NCBI RefSeq assembly: GCF_004916905.1
Contig: NZ_SDLV01000031.1
Coordinates: 62,001-126,000 of the forward strand
Reading direction: 5' to 3'
DNA length: 64,000 nt
Source: Chryseobacterium candidae
Lineage (GTDB): Bacteria > Bacteroidota > Bacteroidia > Flavobacteriales > Weeksellaceae
Below are positions 55,920-63,899 of the stretch, piece by piece (the first letter of the stretch is position 1; every line of letters starts with the position of its first letter). The notes below the pieces were generated by a model, which ran no database searches, was not told the origin of the DNA, and was given only the letters and a program-made list of their open reading frames with translations. Both the position numbers and the translations under genes were made by a program.

Positions 55920-56240
55920 ATTTTTAAATACTTTTTGTAGATATTCAATCTCACTTTCAATATTTTTTAATTCTTTGTTAGTTAGCTTCGTAAATAAAAG
56001 CAACATATCAATTTCAAAAAAATTACAAAATTTAACAAGGTTTTCTATTGTTGGATTAGTTTCAGCACGTTCAATCCTACCAACGTGATTACTTGACAGA
56101 TTAAGTTCATTTCCAAGTTGGAACTGTGAAAGATTTTTCTTTAGCCTATGCAATTGAATAAGCTTCCCAATTTGAAATTTTAATTCTTCAATATCCCATT
56201 TATACATTGAGTAAATTTTAGACTTTCTAAAGTTTTTCAT
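55899..56240 (-). CDS. XRE-family regulator beside the accessory operon
   Basis: 113 residues from the ATG at 56240 (MKNFRKSKIYSMYKWDIEEL); a GTG at 56246 lies inside a palindrome, and an ATG at 56207 is an alternative. The HTH_3 domain spans about residues 20-75 (IGKLIQLHRLKKNLSQFQLG, SSNHVGRIERAETNPTIENL) and a charged helical tail follows. It is convergent with the four-gene operon. A perfect 16-bp palindrome lies two bases before the start codon, which suggests autorepression; control of the operon would require action in trans. Confidence 0.75.
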   Translation of the reverse strand: MKNFRKSKIYSMYKWDIEELKFQIGKLIQLHRLKKNLSQFQLGNELNLSSNHVGRIERAETNPTIENLVKFCNFFEIDMLLLFTKLTNKELKNIESEIEYLQKVFKNKNKTKS

Positions 56241-56241
56241 C

Positions 56242-56257
56242 AACACATATATGTGTT
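56242..56257. promoter_or_regulatory. Perfect 16-bp palindrome, probable XRE operator
   Basis: AACACATATATGTGTT is identical to its reverse complement and lies immediately upstream of the XRE start codon. It also sits 18 bases before a plus-strand TATATTTG (-7-like) element, so it could control divergent transcription. Confidence 0.65.
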
Positions 56258-56274
56258 ATATTATTTTTTTTTAT

Positions 56275-56420
56275 TATATTTGTACAATAAGCTACAATAA
56301 ATGTAGCTTTGCGATACTTCAAAGAAATATAGAAGCTATTGCTTAGAATCTCGCCATTGGAAACTGGTAATTTTTAGGAACGAGACGATAAGCTAGAAGC
56401 TCACGACCTAGGCGTGGGCT
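56275..56420 (+). ncRNA. Candidate structured RNA
   Basis: A TATATTTG element (56275-56282) would start a transcript near 56289. It contains AGCTAC/GTAGCT (56290-56308), a two-part helix GCTTA-gaa-TCTCG with CGAGA-cga-TAAGC (56341-56393) and a hairpin AGCTCACG with CGTGGGCT (56398-56420). No ORF covers it. No known RNA family is recognised; it could instead be a DNA-level site of a mobile element. Confidence 0.35.
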
Positions 56421-56705
56421 CTCTTATCTGTTCCCAGGTATACCAGTGCCTCAATGGCAGATATTGTAGAGTCTCATGCCGTTTTTATTTTCATGCTGTT
56501 CTGCTTTTCTACAATCATTTTTTTCTAAGCCTGCTTTACCACATAAAGTATCATGATACGGTACAATGGGGTGTAAAATCCATTGCGGCTTTCGGGCTTT
56601 CAGAAAAACACAAATTCTATCATATTACCCTTGGTTCGTATGGGCAGGAAGTTCAGGCATTGCCGGGGCTTCCTCCTTTACAACCAGTAAAAAAAACACA
56701 AAAAC

Positions 56706-57230
56706 ATGACAAAAACCCAATCAGATATTCAACCCCAGCCCGGGAAAAGCCAAAAAAAACATGGCGGCTTACAGCGGATGGAGACCTTCTTCCGGTTCAA
56801 TGATCTGGAAACCTCCAAAAAGAAACTCAACAGCATTATGAATCATGCCATAAAAAGAAATAGCCGGATCAACGAAGATCCGTCCGTTATCTATCACTTT
56901 CACCAGTGTATGCAGTCGTTTGTACAGGCTGGCTATCTCATGGCACTGAAGGAAAAGAAACAGTCCTTCAATATTCATGTTGAAGAGGTCTCCCCGCCAA
57001 TTCTTGGCTTGCTGTCTGAGAAAGAATACCAAAATCCTCTGCTGGTCTTTAAAAAAGCATTCAGAGAATACAGCGTACAGGAATTTAATTATTTTTTGTC
57101 CGGGATGGTTTATTTCTCCCTCAGGGTTTACCACAACCTGCCGGAAAGGAATATCATCAGTCCGTACCTCCATCTGACCAAAATGCTGGATGCAGCGTAC
57201 CTTATTCTTGAAAGAAGAGGAAAGCAGTAA
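56706..57230 (+). CDS. Conserved hypothetical protein of mobile-element type
   Basis: A 174-residue protein with no signal peptide or membrane helix. It is mostly helical, with RMETFFRFNDLETSKKKLNS, DPSVIYHFHQCMQSFVQAGY, PLLVFKKAFREYSVQEFNYF and LTKMLDAAYLILERRGK. The pattern reminds me of small proteins found in Bacteroidota conjugative elements, but I cannot name a domain. Base composition is more GC-rich than the AT-rich operon before it, suggesting a different origin. The stretch 56421-56705 before it has only broken frames and may be debris of the same element. Confidence 0.5.
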   Translation: MTKTQSDIQPQPGKSQKKHGGLQRMETFFRFNDLETSKKKLNSIMNHAIKRNSRINEDPSVIYHFHQCMQSFVQAGYLMALKEKKQSFNIHVEEVSPPILGLLSEKEYQNPLLVFKKAFREYSVQEFNYFLSGMVYFSLRVYHNLPERNIISPYLHLTKMLDAAYLILERRGKQ

Positions 57231-57456
57231 AGCTTTAAAAATTAAATTGAAAATGGTTTTGACGGTATTCGGATCAGATTTAAACTCAACTTCGTTTGTT
57301 ATTTTAAATAGCACATTGTATATTAGTGCCGCGGGTAAATTTGGATATTATGTATCATTCTATGAAAGCATACAAGATAAACACCATACCAAAAAAATTG
57401 TCCATCTAATTGCGTTGTCTGTCCATTTTATAAGCACCTAAGGAGTTGCACCTTTG

Positions 57457-57476
57457 TATTGTCAATAACGACAATA
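57457..57476. promoter_or_regulatory. Inverted repeat upstream of the AhpD-like gene
   Basis: TATTGTC-aataac-GACAATA is a perfect 7-bp inverted repeat 18 bases before the ATG at 57495, right after a CACCTTTG near-match to the -7 consensus. It is a plausible operator for the AhpD-like gene. 57231-57450 shows no gene. Confidence 0.5.
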
Positions 57477-57494
57477 ATTTAAAAAAATAAAAAG

Positions 57495-58025
57495 ATGACA
57501 GTATTCACAGTTCCAACAAGAGAAGAAGTAGCCCCGGCTAATCAAGCAATTTTTGACAATCTGAATAAAGCTTTAGGTTTTGTACCCAATCTGTATGCCA
57601 CTATTGCTTATTCCAAAAATGGTTTGGAAAGATTTTTGACCTATCAAAATGCCAGGACATCACTTTCAAACAAAGAAAAAGAAGCCGTAAATTTAATTGT
57701 AAGCCAAATAAATGGCTGCATATACTGCCAAAGTGCTCATTTAGTATTAGGCAAAATGAATGGGTTTAATGAGGAACAATTAGCTGAAATCAGACACGGC
57801 AAATCCTCTGACAGCAAGCTGAATGCATTGGTTGCATTAGCTGCCGATATTACGGAGAACAGAGGTAACGCAAGCGAAAAAAATGTAGATGCTTTTTTTT
57901 CAGCGGGATATACCAAAGAAAATTTAGTTGACCTAATCCTACAGGTAAGCGATAAAACAGCTATGAACTATTTGCACAATCTTACCAAAGTCCCTGTAGA
58001 TTTTCCTTTAGCTCCAACAATTTAA
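57495..58025 (+). CDS. AhpD-like carboxymuconolactone decarboxylase-family protein
   Basis: A 176-residue cytosolic protein of the peroxidase-related AhpD fold. The redox motif is CIYC at residues 75-78 with His82 (GCIYCQSAH), as in alkylhydroperoxidase D and related disulfide peroxidases; the N-terminal VPNLYATIAYSKNGLERFL and the C-terminal LIL..SDKTAMNYLHNL are family typical. It probably reduces organic peroxides or acts in a similar thiol reaction. Followed by a truncated DUF1348 gene and an AraC regulator in the same direction; this trio is met as a mobile stress cassette. Confidence 0.86.
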   Translation: MTVFTVPTREEVAPANQAIFDNLNKALGFVPNLYATIAYSKNGLERFLTYQNARTSLSNKEKEAVNLIVSQINGCIYCQSAHLVLGKMNGFNEEQLAEIRHGKSSDSKLNALVALAADITENRGNASEKNVDAFFSAGYTKENLVDLILQVSDKTAMNYLHNLTKVPVDFPLAPTI

Positions 58026-58082
58026 AATGAATACATTTGCGAACTAGCTGTAAAGCCGGTTCGCAAATTTTAAACAAACAGG

Positions 58083-58238
58083 ATGGAAAATATAAAACAA
58101 CACCTGCCATTATCACCTTGTACCCCAGAAACAGCTCTTCAAAAAGTACAATTGGCAGAAAATGCATGGAATATCCAAGACCCGGAAAGAATATCCAAGG
58201 CTTACCCTATAAATGGCCGAAAGAAAATCGGCTATTGA
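58083..58238 (+). pseudogene. Truncated DUF1348 (SnoaL/NTF2-like) gene
   Basis: 51 codons from ATG 58083. [26 protein letters not shown] matches (shown here in the pieces [15 protein letters not shown] and [11 protein letters not shown]) the start of DUF1348 NTF2-like proteins, which are about 150 residues. After Tyr41 the similarity ends and the frame closes at TGA 58236-58238, so roughly 110 residues are missing. The remainder was probably lost by deletion joining it to the AraC gene upstream region. Confidence 0.65.
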
Positions 58239-58275
58239 TGAAAAAAACAGAAAACCAAAGTAATCTTACCTATAT

Positions 58276-59157
58276 ATGATGAGTTCAGATACCTATACTT
58301 TGATTAATCCGCAAACGGGAAACTTAGCATTTAAAGTTTTTTCGTTGAACGGCAGCAGCCATTTCGACCATATTCAGCGACTTAATTATTACTCATTGAT
58401 TTGGATAAAAAATGGGAAAGGAATTGCAAAATCTGATTTTTCGGAATACGATTTCAGACCAAGTACTTTGTTTGCATTTTCGCCATACCAACCTTTTATG
58501 TTTCAAACCGATGAGCACATACAAGGCGTTGTAATAAATTTTCATCCCGATTTTTTTTGCATTCACAAGCATCAGCAAGAGGTAGCCTGTAATGGTGTAT
58601 TGTTTAATAATATATACAATCCGCCATTGGTAGATGTTGATGAAAATGCAAACAATACCTTTAACATGTTGCTGGAGCAGATAACAGCTGAAATGCAAAA
58701 CCCTGCATTGGCTCAATATGAATTATTGGTTTCTTATTTAAAAATATTTCTAATTACTGCATCCAGGCTAAAAGCCGAACAACAAACCGAAATCCAAATG
58801 AATCCTAAAGAATACAAAGAACCTTTTATCCTTCAAAATCTTAAAAATTATATCGAAATCCATTTTAAAACCAAGCATTCGGCTAGTGATTATGCAGACT
58901 TGCTGAATATATCAACTAAAGTATTAGCTAAAATTACTAAGACCCATTTTAATAAAACACTCACTGATTTAATTTCCGAGAGAATAATTATAGAAGCCAA
59001 AAGAGAACTGTATTTAACAAACAAAGCGGTTAAAGAAATTGCCTATGAGCTGGGCTATGCAGATGAATACTATTTTAGCAGATTTTTTAAAAACAATACC
59101 GATATTTCACCGCAAGCGTACAGAAATACGGTTGGCTTTGGAAGAGCAATGGTGTAA
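58276..59157 (+). CDS. AraC-family transcriptional regulator
   Basis: A 293-residue DNA-binding protein; ATG 58276 or 58279. The N-terminal half is a cupin-like sensor (HFDHIQRLNYYSLIWIKNGK, FAFSPYQPFMFQTDEHIQGV). The C-terminal 100 residues carry two HTH units: SASDYADLLNISTKVLAKIT and KEIAYELGYADEYYFSRFFK, the latter the AraC signature. The ligand is unknown. It likely controls the AhpD-like gene upstream. Just after it lies the first groEL fragment. Confidence 0.9.
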   Translation: MMSSDTYTLINPQTGNLAFKVFSLNGSSHFDHIQRLNYYSLIWIKNGKGIAKSDFSEYDFRPSTLFAFSPYQPFMFQTDEHIQGVVINFHPDFFCIHKHQQEVACNGVLFNNIYNPPLVDVDENANNTFNMLLEQITAEMQNPALAQYELLVSYLKIFLITASRLKAEQQTEIQMNPKEYKEPFILQNLKNYIEIHFKTKHSASDYADLLNISTKVLAKITKTHFNKTLTDLISERIIIEAKRELYLTNKAVKEIAYELGYADEYYFSRFFKNNTDISPQAYRNTVGFGRAMV

Positions 59158-59259
59158 CACAACCTCTTTATCTGATAGGTTAATAAATATAAAGCCTAAC
59201 TCTCGTCAGAGTTTCTCAACTGTATGAAGCCGAACAATTCCTGAGGATGAATTTCTAAA

Positions 59260-59458
59260 CCTTCAAAAACTTACTCGTATCCGGAATACTTTTAACAACG
59301 GAATGTGTGATCACTGAAGTGAAAAAAGACAAACCAGCTATGCCAATGGGTGGTGAAATGCCAGGAATGATGTAACGGTCAGCGACCGAGACAGATTAAT
59401 ATACTAACCGTACTGCTTTTTGTGGAGCGGTTTTTTGTTTTATGGTTTACCGTAACAG
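59260..59458 (+). pseudogene. groEL 3'-end fragment, copy 2, with terminator
   Basis: From about 59280 the frame reads [20 protein letters not shown] then MPMGGEMPGMM and stop, matching the last 35 codons of groEL with point changes. It is followed by the same post-stop sequence CGGTCAGCGACCGAG, TTAATATACTAACCG, and the terminator hairpin (59406-59432). Weak similarity begins near 59260. It shares with copy 3, against the intact groEL, CTTTTAACAACGG, GAGACAGATTAAT and ACCGTACTGC/GTGGAGCGG, so the two fragments derive from a common source other than the resident gene. Confidence 0.85.
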
Positions 59459-59605
59459 CATTTCACTTTAATCGTTTAATTTAGTGACAATTCCAACAAA
59501 ACGAAATAAAATCGACATTTACCGATTATAACAAATCAAATCCCATAATTTCATTGGTTTTTATTTCAATAAAACTAACTAAAACAGCTAAAGACGACGA
59601 AAAAA

Positions 59606-60316
59606 ATGAAAATAATCACGTGGAATTGTAACATGGCTTTTCGTAAAAAAGGAGAATTTATTATAACAGAAGAACCTGATATACTCATAGTTCCTGAATG
59701 TGAAAACCAAGAACGCCTTTTAATTGGACATTATACAAAGCAACCAACTGATATTTTTTGGTATGGAGACAATCCTAATAAAGGAATTGGAGTTTTTTCA
59801 TTTAATGAATTTAAAATTAAATTACTAGACATTCATAACTCTGACTTCAGATACGTTTTACCATTATCAATTTATAATGACAAAGTCTGCTTCACAGTTT
59901 TTGCAATATGGGCACAGAAACCAGAAAAACATAGCTGCTATACAGAACAAATTTGGAACGCAGTTCATTTTTATAGTAATTTATTAGATAATGATAATGT
60001 AATTCTTGCAGGTGATTTTAATAGTAATTCAATTTGGGATAAACCAAACAGAATTTACAACCATACCAATCTTGTTAACTACTTAAAGACCAAAAATATT
60101 ATAAGTACTTATCATCATTTCCATAATCAGGCTCAAGGGCAGGAAAAGCATAATACTCTGTTCATGCATCGAAAAATTAACAAACCATATCATATCGACT
60201 TTTGTTTTGCCTCCTTAAATCTTATTGATAAATTAGAAAATGTTGTGATAGGCACTTATGAAAAATGGACAAAATATAGCGATCATAAGCCGTTAATAGT
60301 AAAGATTAACTTATAG
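59606..60316 (+). CDS. Endonuclease/exonuclease/phosphatase (EEP) family protein
   Basis: A 236-residue protein lying between two groEL fragments. EEP motifs: KIITWNCNMAF with Asn7 at the start, a metal-binding Glu in ILIVPECEN, ILAGDFNSNS with Asp137 and Asn139, and SDHKPLIVKI with the catalytic Asp-His pair at residues about 225-226. The family includes DNase I, exonuclease III and phosphodiesterases, so the substrate cannot be fixed. There is no signal peptide, so it should act in the cytosol. AT-rich relative to groEL; an acquired single-gene cassette. Confidence 0.82.
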   Translation: MKIITWNCNMAFRKKGEFIITEEPDILIVPECENQERLLIGHYTKQPTDIFWYGDNPNKGIGVFSFNEFKIKLLDIHNSDFRYVLPLSIYNDKVCFTVFAIWAQKPEKHSCYTEQIWNAVHFYSNLLDNDNVILAGDFNSNSIWDKPNRIYNHTNLVNYLKTKNIISTYHHFHNQAQGQEKHNTLFMHRKINKPYHIDFCFASLNLIDKLENVVIGTYEKWTKYSDHKPLIVKINL

Positions 60317-60365
60317 TATAAAAATCACCCCATTAAAAAATCCAAAGTGCAAAAACTTAAATCGT

Positions 60366-60695
60366 AAAAAATCACGAGTACGTTCAAATGCTTTAAGTAG
60401 GAATTATTGCCCCAACTAAAGTAACAAGAGTTGCCCTTGAAAAAGCAACTTCTTTATCCGGAATACTTTTAACAACGGAATGTGTGATCACTGAAGTAAA
60501 GAACGCTGAGCCAGCTATACCCATGGATGCCGGAATGTAAGTAATGATATAACGGTCAGCGACCGAGACAGATTAATATACTAACCGTACTGCTTTTTGT
60601 GGAGCGGTTTTTTATTTGGATTATAGTTTTCTGTAAGGAAATAGTATATTTAAATTTTAATTTAATGATTACCCAATCAAAACAACATTAGTGCA
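60366..60695 (+). pseudogene. groEL 3'-end fragment, copy 3, with terminator and flank
   Basis: Similarity to groEL starts near 60366 and covers about the last 70 codons: [33 protein letters not shown] and PAIPMDAGM, with one in-frame stop near 60395. The post-stop CGGTCAGCGACCGAG, the terminator (60582-60608), and 80 bases beyond (CTGTAAGGAAATAGTATATTT, AATCAAAACAACATTAG) match the region after the intact groEL at 53040-53125. The coding substitutions are conservative, as in a diverged homologue. Confidence 0.85.
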
Positions 60696-60776
60696 ACTAT
60701 ATATTGTATATTGGCAATGTGCAAATTTGGATGTTGTATACAAGCTTAAACCGAAAAATCCTTAAATATCGAAACT

Positions 60777-61190
60777 ATGAAACAAATATTATTTTTTTTA
60801 CTGACAATTTCAATTTTCTTAACTTCTTGTGATGAAAAGAAACAATCTAAAATGGAGAAGCAAGTATTAAATAAAACAGAATTAAAAGACATAATTGGCA
60901 AAACATACGAATTCAATTACTCAGACAAATATGTGTATCATATAAAATTTGAATCGGATTCTACAGTTAACTGGAAATTAGTAAAAGGAGAATTTCCGGG
61001 AGCAAGAGAAGAAACTGACAAGTATATTTCTACTCAAATAAGTGAAAATGTGCTTTTTGTTTCCTGGGTTGAAAAAAGTGGATTGGGATATTGTAATATA
61101 ATGGACTTTAACACAAATAATTTGACAACTCACGCAAGACAAGATAATTCTGTTTTTGTTAATCCCGGTAAATTTAAGGAAGTCAAATAA
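60777..61190 (+). CDS. Lipoprotein with MoaF/calycin-like domain
   Basis: A 137-residue protein with lipoprotein signal MKQILFFLLTISIFLTSCDE, acylated Cys18. The mature part has the small beta-barrel pattern GKTYEFNYSDKYVYHIKF, STVNWKLVKGEFPGA, ENVLFVSWVEKSGLGYCNIM and DNSVFVNPGKFKE, resembling MoaF-related and phenolic-acid-decarboxylase-like calycins. No catalytic site is evident. It follows the third groEL tail after 80 bases and is followed by a cassette-like repeat, so it looks like a single-gene acquired unit. Confidence 0.65.
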   Translation: MKQILFFLLTISIFLTSCDEKKQSKMEKQVLNKTELKDIIGKTYEFNYSDKYVYHIKFESDSTVNWKLVKGEFPGAREETDKYISTQISENVLFVSWVEKSGLGYCNIMDFNTNNLTTHARQDNSVFVNPGKFKEVK

Positions 61191-61326
61191 AGCCTGCATA
61201 TAAAAAGAGTTTTGTGTCAGGCGGACTGAAATGCAAAACTCAACGGCAGTTTTTCAATTGAACTTTAGTAATCTTATCAGCTATTGTACTTTGATTTCCC
61301 ACCCGAGCGCAAAGCCCAAACCGTTA
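61191..61326. repeat. Cassette-like structured repeat after the MoaF-like gene
   Basis: Begins AGCCTGC right after the stop, then GAGTTTTGTGTCAGGCGG (61207-61224), which pairs imperfectly with CCCACCCGAGCGCAAAGCCC (61298-61317), and ends AAACCGTTA (61318-61326). From memory, an element with GGGTTTTGCGTCAGGCGG and CGCAAAACCC-AAACCGTTA recurs downstream of accessory genes in Bacteroidota. I cannot verify it here. Confidence 0.45.
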
Positions 61327-61425
61327 AGCCAGTCAGGAAAGCAACCTCCCAACTCAATATAACGAAAAATAAATTTAACTGAAAATTATAAAAAATAACA
61401 ATCACAAATTTACATTCTCCACAAA

Positions 61426-62124
61426 ATGATCTCAAATAAAAATTTAGCAAGAACTGCAGGCTTTTGCTACTTGATTGTAATAGCTACAGGGCTATTTTCA
61501 GAAGTTTTCGTAAGACAGGCATTAAGGGTGTCAAACGATGCATTAACAACGGCTCACAATATTCAGACTAATGAAATGCTTTTTCGTTGGGGGTTTGTGG
61601 CTGACCTAATCAATTTTGTAGTGGGCATACCCACAATATTGATAATTTATCATTTTTTTAAAAAATCAAATAAAATTATACTGCAAATCGCTTTAGCATT
61701 GGTTATTATCCAAACAGCAATTATTGCAGTCAATCTATTAAATCAAATCACACCATTATTACTATTAAGCAATGACACTTACTTGAATACTTTTCAGCAA
61801 AACCAACTCGCAACACTTGCTCTTTTGTCCTTAAATATTCAGGCACAAGGTTATGGAATTGGTTTAGTATTTTTTGGATTTTACTGTATATTAATTGGAT
61901 ATGTAATTTTTAAAACAAATGCCATCCCAAAAATTATTGGATTAGCTTATGCAATAGCAGGAATATGCTACTTGATCAATAATTTTACAATGCTTCTGTC
62001 AAAAGGATTTGTAAATCCTTTGTTCATTTACCTTGCAATTCCGATTTTTTTAGGAGAACTATCTCTTTGTTTGTGGTTACTCATAAAAGGTATCGACATA
62101 TCAAAACTAGAAAACAACAGATGA
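61426..62124 (+). CDS. DUF4386-family membrane protein
   Basis: A 232-residue integral membrane protein with about six helices. The start NLARTAGFCYLIVIATGLFS, FRWGFVADLINFVVGIPTIL and IGLVFFGFYCILIGYVIFK are the DUF4386 pattern (short loops, a conserved Arg near the N-terminus, Gly-rich helices). No function is established for the family. It comes after the cassette-like repeat, in keeping with a one-gene acquired unit. A 19-codon frame overlaps its stop (ATGA, 62121) and is probably not a gene. Confidence 0.82.
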   Translation: MISNKNLARTAGFCYLIVIATGLFSEVFVRQALRVSNDALTTAHNIQTNEMLFRWGFVADLINFVVGIPTILIIYHFFKKSNKIILQIALALVIIQTAIIAVNLLNQITPLLLLSNDTYLNTFQQNQLATLALLSLNIQAQGYGIGLVFFGFYCILIGYVIFKTNAIPKIIGLAYAIAGICYLINNFTMLLSKGFVNPLFIYLAIPIFLGELSLCLWLLIKGIDISKLENNR

Positions 62125-62243
62125 AAATCAATACACTTGAAAATACCCGAACCATTATACCAAAAATGAGAAGGGCTTGAAACCCGAAACAATACTTTTG
62201 AAGACATTTTGTAAGTTTCCCTGATTTCCACAATAAAATAAGT

Positions 62244-62275
62244 AATACGAAGTCTCCTGACTTCGTATTTTTATA
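62244..62275 (+). terminator. Terminator after the DUF4386 gene
   Basis: AATACGAAGTC (62244-62254) pairs perfectly with GACTTCGTATT (62259-62269), followed by TTTTAT. Confidence 0.8.
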
Positions 62276-62329
62276 ATCTTCTCATCTAAAATACCCCACT
62301 CTCGCATTTTCTATCCCCCAACTTTTACC

Positions 62330-62337
62330 TATATTTG
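62330..62337 (+). promoter_or_regulatory. -7 element of the XRE gene at 62358
   Basis: TATATTTG matches TAnnTTTG, 20 bases before the ATG. Confidence 0.45.
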
Positions 62338-62357
62338 TTTCTATAACGTACACAAAT

Positions 62358-62765
62358 ATGCAAAACAAAAAAATACATCAGGGGAGAAATATCAAGCGTT
62401 TTCGGGAGATGCTGGGCATCAAGCAGGAGGCTTTGGCTTTTGATCTTGGTGAAGACTGGAACCAGAAGAAGATTTCGCTTTTGGAGCAGAAAGAAACTAT
62501 TGAAGATCTTTTGTTGCAAAAGATTTCCGAAGTGTTGAAAATTCCGGTGGAAGCTTTTCAGAATTTTGATGAAGAGCAGGCAATTAATATTATTTCTAAC
62601 ACTTTCGATAATTGTCAGCAACCAGCTTCTATTTTCTATAATTCTACACTTAACCCTGTAGATCAATTGATTAAAGTACACGAAGAAAAAATTGCGCTCT
62701 ACGAAAGAATGCTGAAAGAAAAAGATGAGATGATGACCAGGCTGGAGCAGCTGATACAGAAATAA
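62358..62765 (+). CDS. XRE-family regulator with C-terminal coiled coil
   Basis: A 135-residue protein. HTH_3 domain at about residues 8-65 (GRNIKRFREMLGIKQEALAF, DWNQKKISLLEQKETI, then ISEVLKIPVEAFQNFDEEQA), a linker rich in Asn, and a dimerising coiled coil at about 105-134 (HEEKIALYERMLKEKDEMMTRL). The plan matches the regulator at 923-1315. From memory, close relatives are common single genes in Chryseobacterium. The target is unknown. Confidence 0.8.
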   Translation: MQNKKIHQGRNIKRFREMLGIKQEALAFDLGEDWNQKKISLLEQKETIEDLLLQKISEVLKIPVEAFQNFDEEQAINIISNTFDNCQQPASIFYNSTLNPVDQLIKVHEEKIALYERMLKEKDEMMTRLEQLIQK

Positions 62766-62784
62766 AAAACAAAAACCACCCTTT

Positions 62785-63234
62785 ATGAAACTCTATACTT
62801 TCATAGCAGTACTACTTTTGCTATCCTTCAGTTGTGCAAAAAAAGACAAATACAGTGTCGGCCAGGAATGGAATTACAAAACGCGTCCCACAGAAAAAAG
62901 CTCCACCCTTAAAATTTTAAAGATTGAAGAATATCCTTAAACCGGAAAAGTGATCCATATTTCCATCAGTGGTTTGAAGATGAAAAATCCTGCCAGCCCT
63001 ACAGGGTATGCAGAAAACCTCAGCCATCTTCCCATATCGGAAGAAGCTTTGAACAAAAGTGTCACCAGTCTGAAAAAGGAGACTTACAAAAACCCTGACT
63101 CCCTTGAAATGGATGGATATTCTTACTGGAAAAAAGAGTTTGATAATGGAAATGCCGGGATATTTACCATTCAAGTTTCTGAGATTATAAGTACCATGGA
63201 AAAATCTATTGTTGCAGGGGATTATACTAAATAA
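62785..63234 (+). pseudogene. Lipoprotein gene split by a single in-frame stop
   Basis: ATG 62785 starts MKLYTFIAVLLLLSFSCAKK, a lipoprotein signal with acylated Cys17, and reads KYSVGQEWNYKTRPTEKSST to an in-frame TAA at 62938-62940. The same frame continues for 97 codons with normal protein sequence (GKVIHISISGLKMKNPASPT, SEIISTMEKSIVAGDYTK) to the stop at 63232-63234. A one-base change (for example AAA, GAA or CAA to TAA) explains it. The second part alone lacks a good start. The family is not recognised. Confidence 0.72.
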
Positions 63235-63286
63235 AATTCGATACTTCAATACCTTTTTTCACCTATATAATCGCAACAACATATTA

Positions 63287-63856
63287 ATGAAATCAAGAAT
63301 TCTCTTTCTTCTTATGATTCTAATTTCTTATAGCTGCTCACTAAATAAATATGGCAATGTTCCTGTTAGAAATGAAATTGATCTTTCCTTTAAAAGCTTT
63401 AATGAAATTAAAAATGAAGAAGTTGATAAAGAATCAAAAGATATTACTCTTGGATATTTTTGGGGAATTGGAGAAGATATTTATCCCGCTTTTCAAAAAT
63501 ATAAGTTTGAAATTCCCAGATCATATCAACGAAACGAAAACAACTTCATTCTTAAAGTAGATTATTTTTTCACCAAAGATAAGCAAGTCAAATTCAAGTC
63601 TTATGAATGGAATGAAAATGAAAAAATTGAAACTTCGAATGAAATGTTTAACGAAAAATTCCACGAAATAAAAAAATATATAACTGAAAATCTTGGAAAA
63701 CCATCCCTTGAAATATATGAAGATTTAGAAAAATCTAAAGAAGAAACGGTAAGGGATGATGTAAAATGGCAAAGTAAAAATTTGAACGCCTACTTATTTC
63801 GTTTCAGAGGAAAAGGTGGATTTGATCAAATACGTTTGGCAATTTATTGTGATTAA
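63287..63856 (+). CDS. Hypothetical lipoprotein
   Basis: 189 residues from the ATG at 63287 (MKSRILFLLMILISYSCSLN), a lipoprotein signal peptide with acylated Cys17; the longer frame from 63209 overlaps the preceding gene and is rejected. The mature part is charged and probably alpha/beta (YFFTKDKQVKFKSYEWNENE, KFHEIKKYITENLGKPSLEI, QSKNLNAYLFRFRGKGGFDQ). I do not recognise a family. It follows the split lipoprotein in the same direction. Confidence 0.65.
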   Translation: MKSRILFLLMILISYSCSLNKYGNVPVRNEIDLSFKSFNEIKNEEVDKESKDITLGYFWGIGEDIYPAFQKYKFEIPRSYQRNENNFILKVDYFFTKDKQVKFKSYEWNENEKIETSNEMFNEKFHEIKKYITENLGKPSLEIYEDLEKSKEETVRDDVKWQSKNLNAYLFRFRGKGGFDQIRLAIYCD

Positions 63857-63899
63857 GAATATTGTTATGAACAGAAAAACATTAATAAAATAGCTATAC

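Noticed and set aside
56414-56803. 129-codon frame overlapping the hypothetical gene at 56706
   Set aside because: Low-complexity, basic end, no family pattern, and frame disagreement with the better candidate at 56706.
57190-57441. 83-codon plus-strand frame between the hypothetical gene and the AhpD-like gene
   Set aside because: Overlaps the end of the preceding gene and has no protein-like pattern; treated as intergenic.
52996-60608. CRISPR or tandem-repeat explanation for the recurring terminator sequence
   Set aside because: The three copies are kilobases apart, contain groEL coding sequence and are not regularly spaced.
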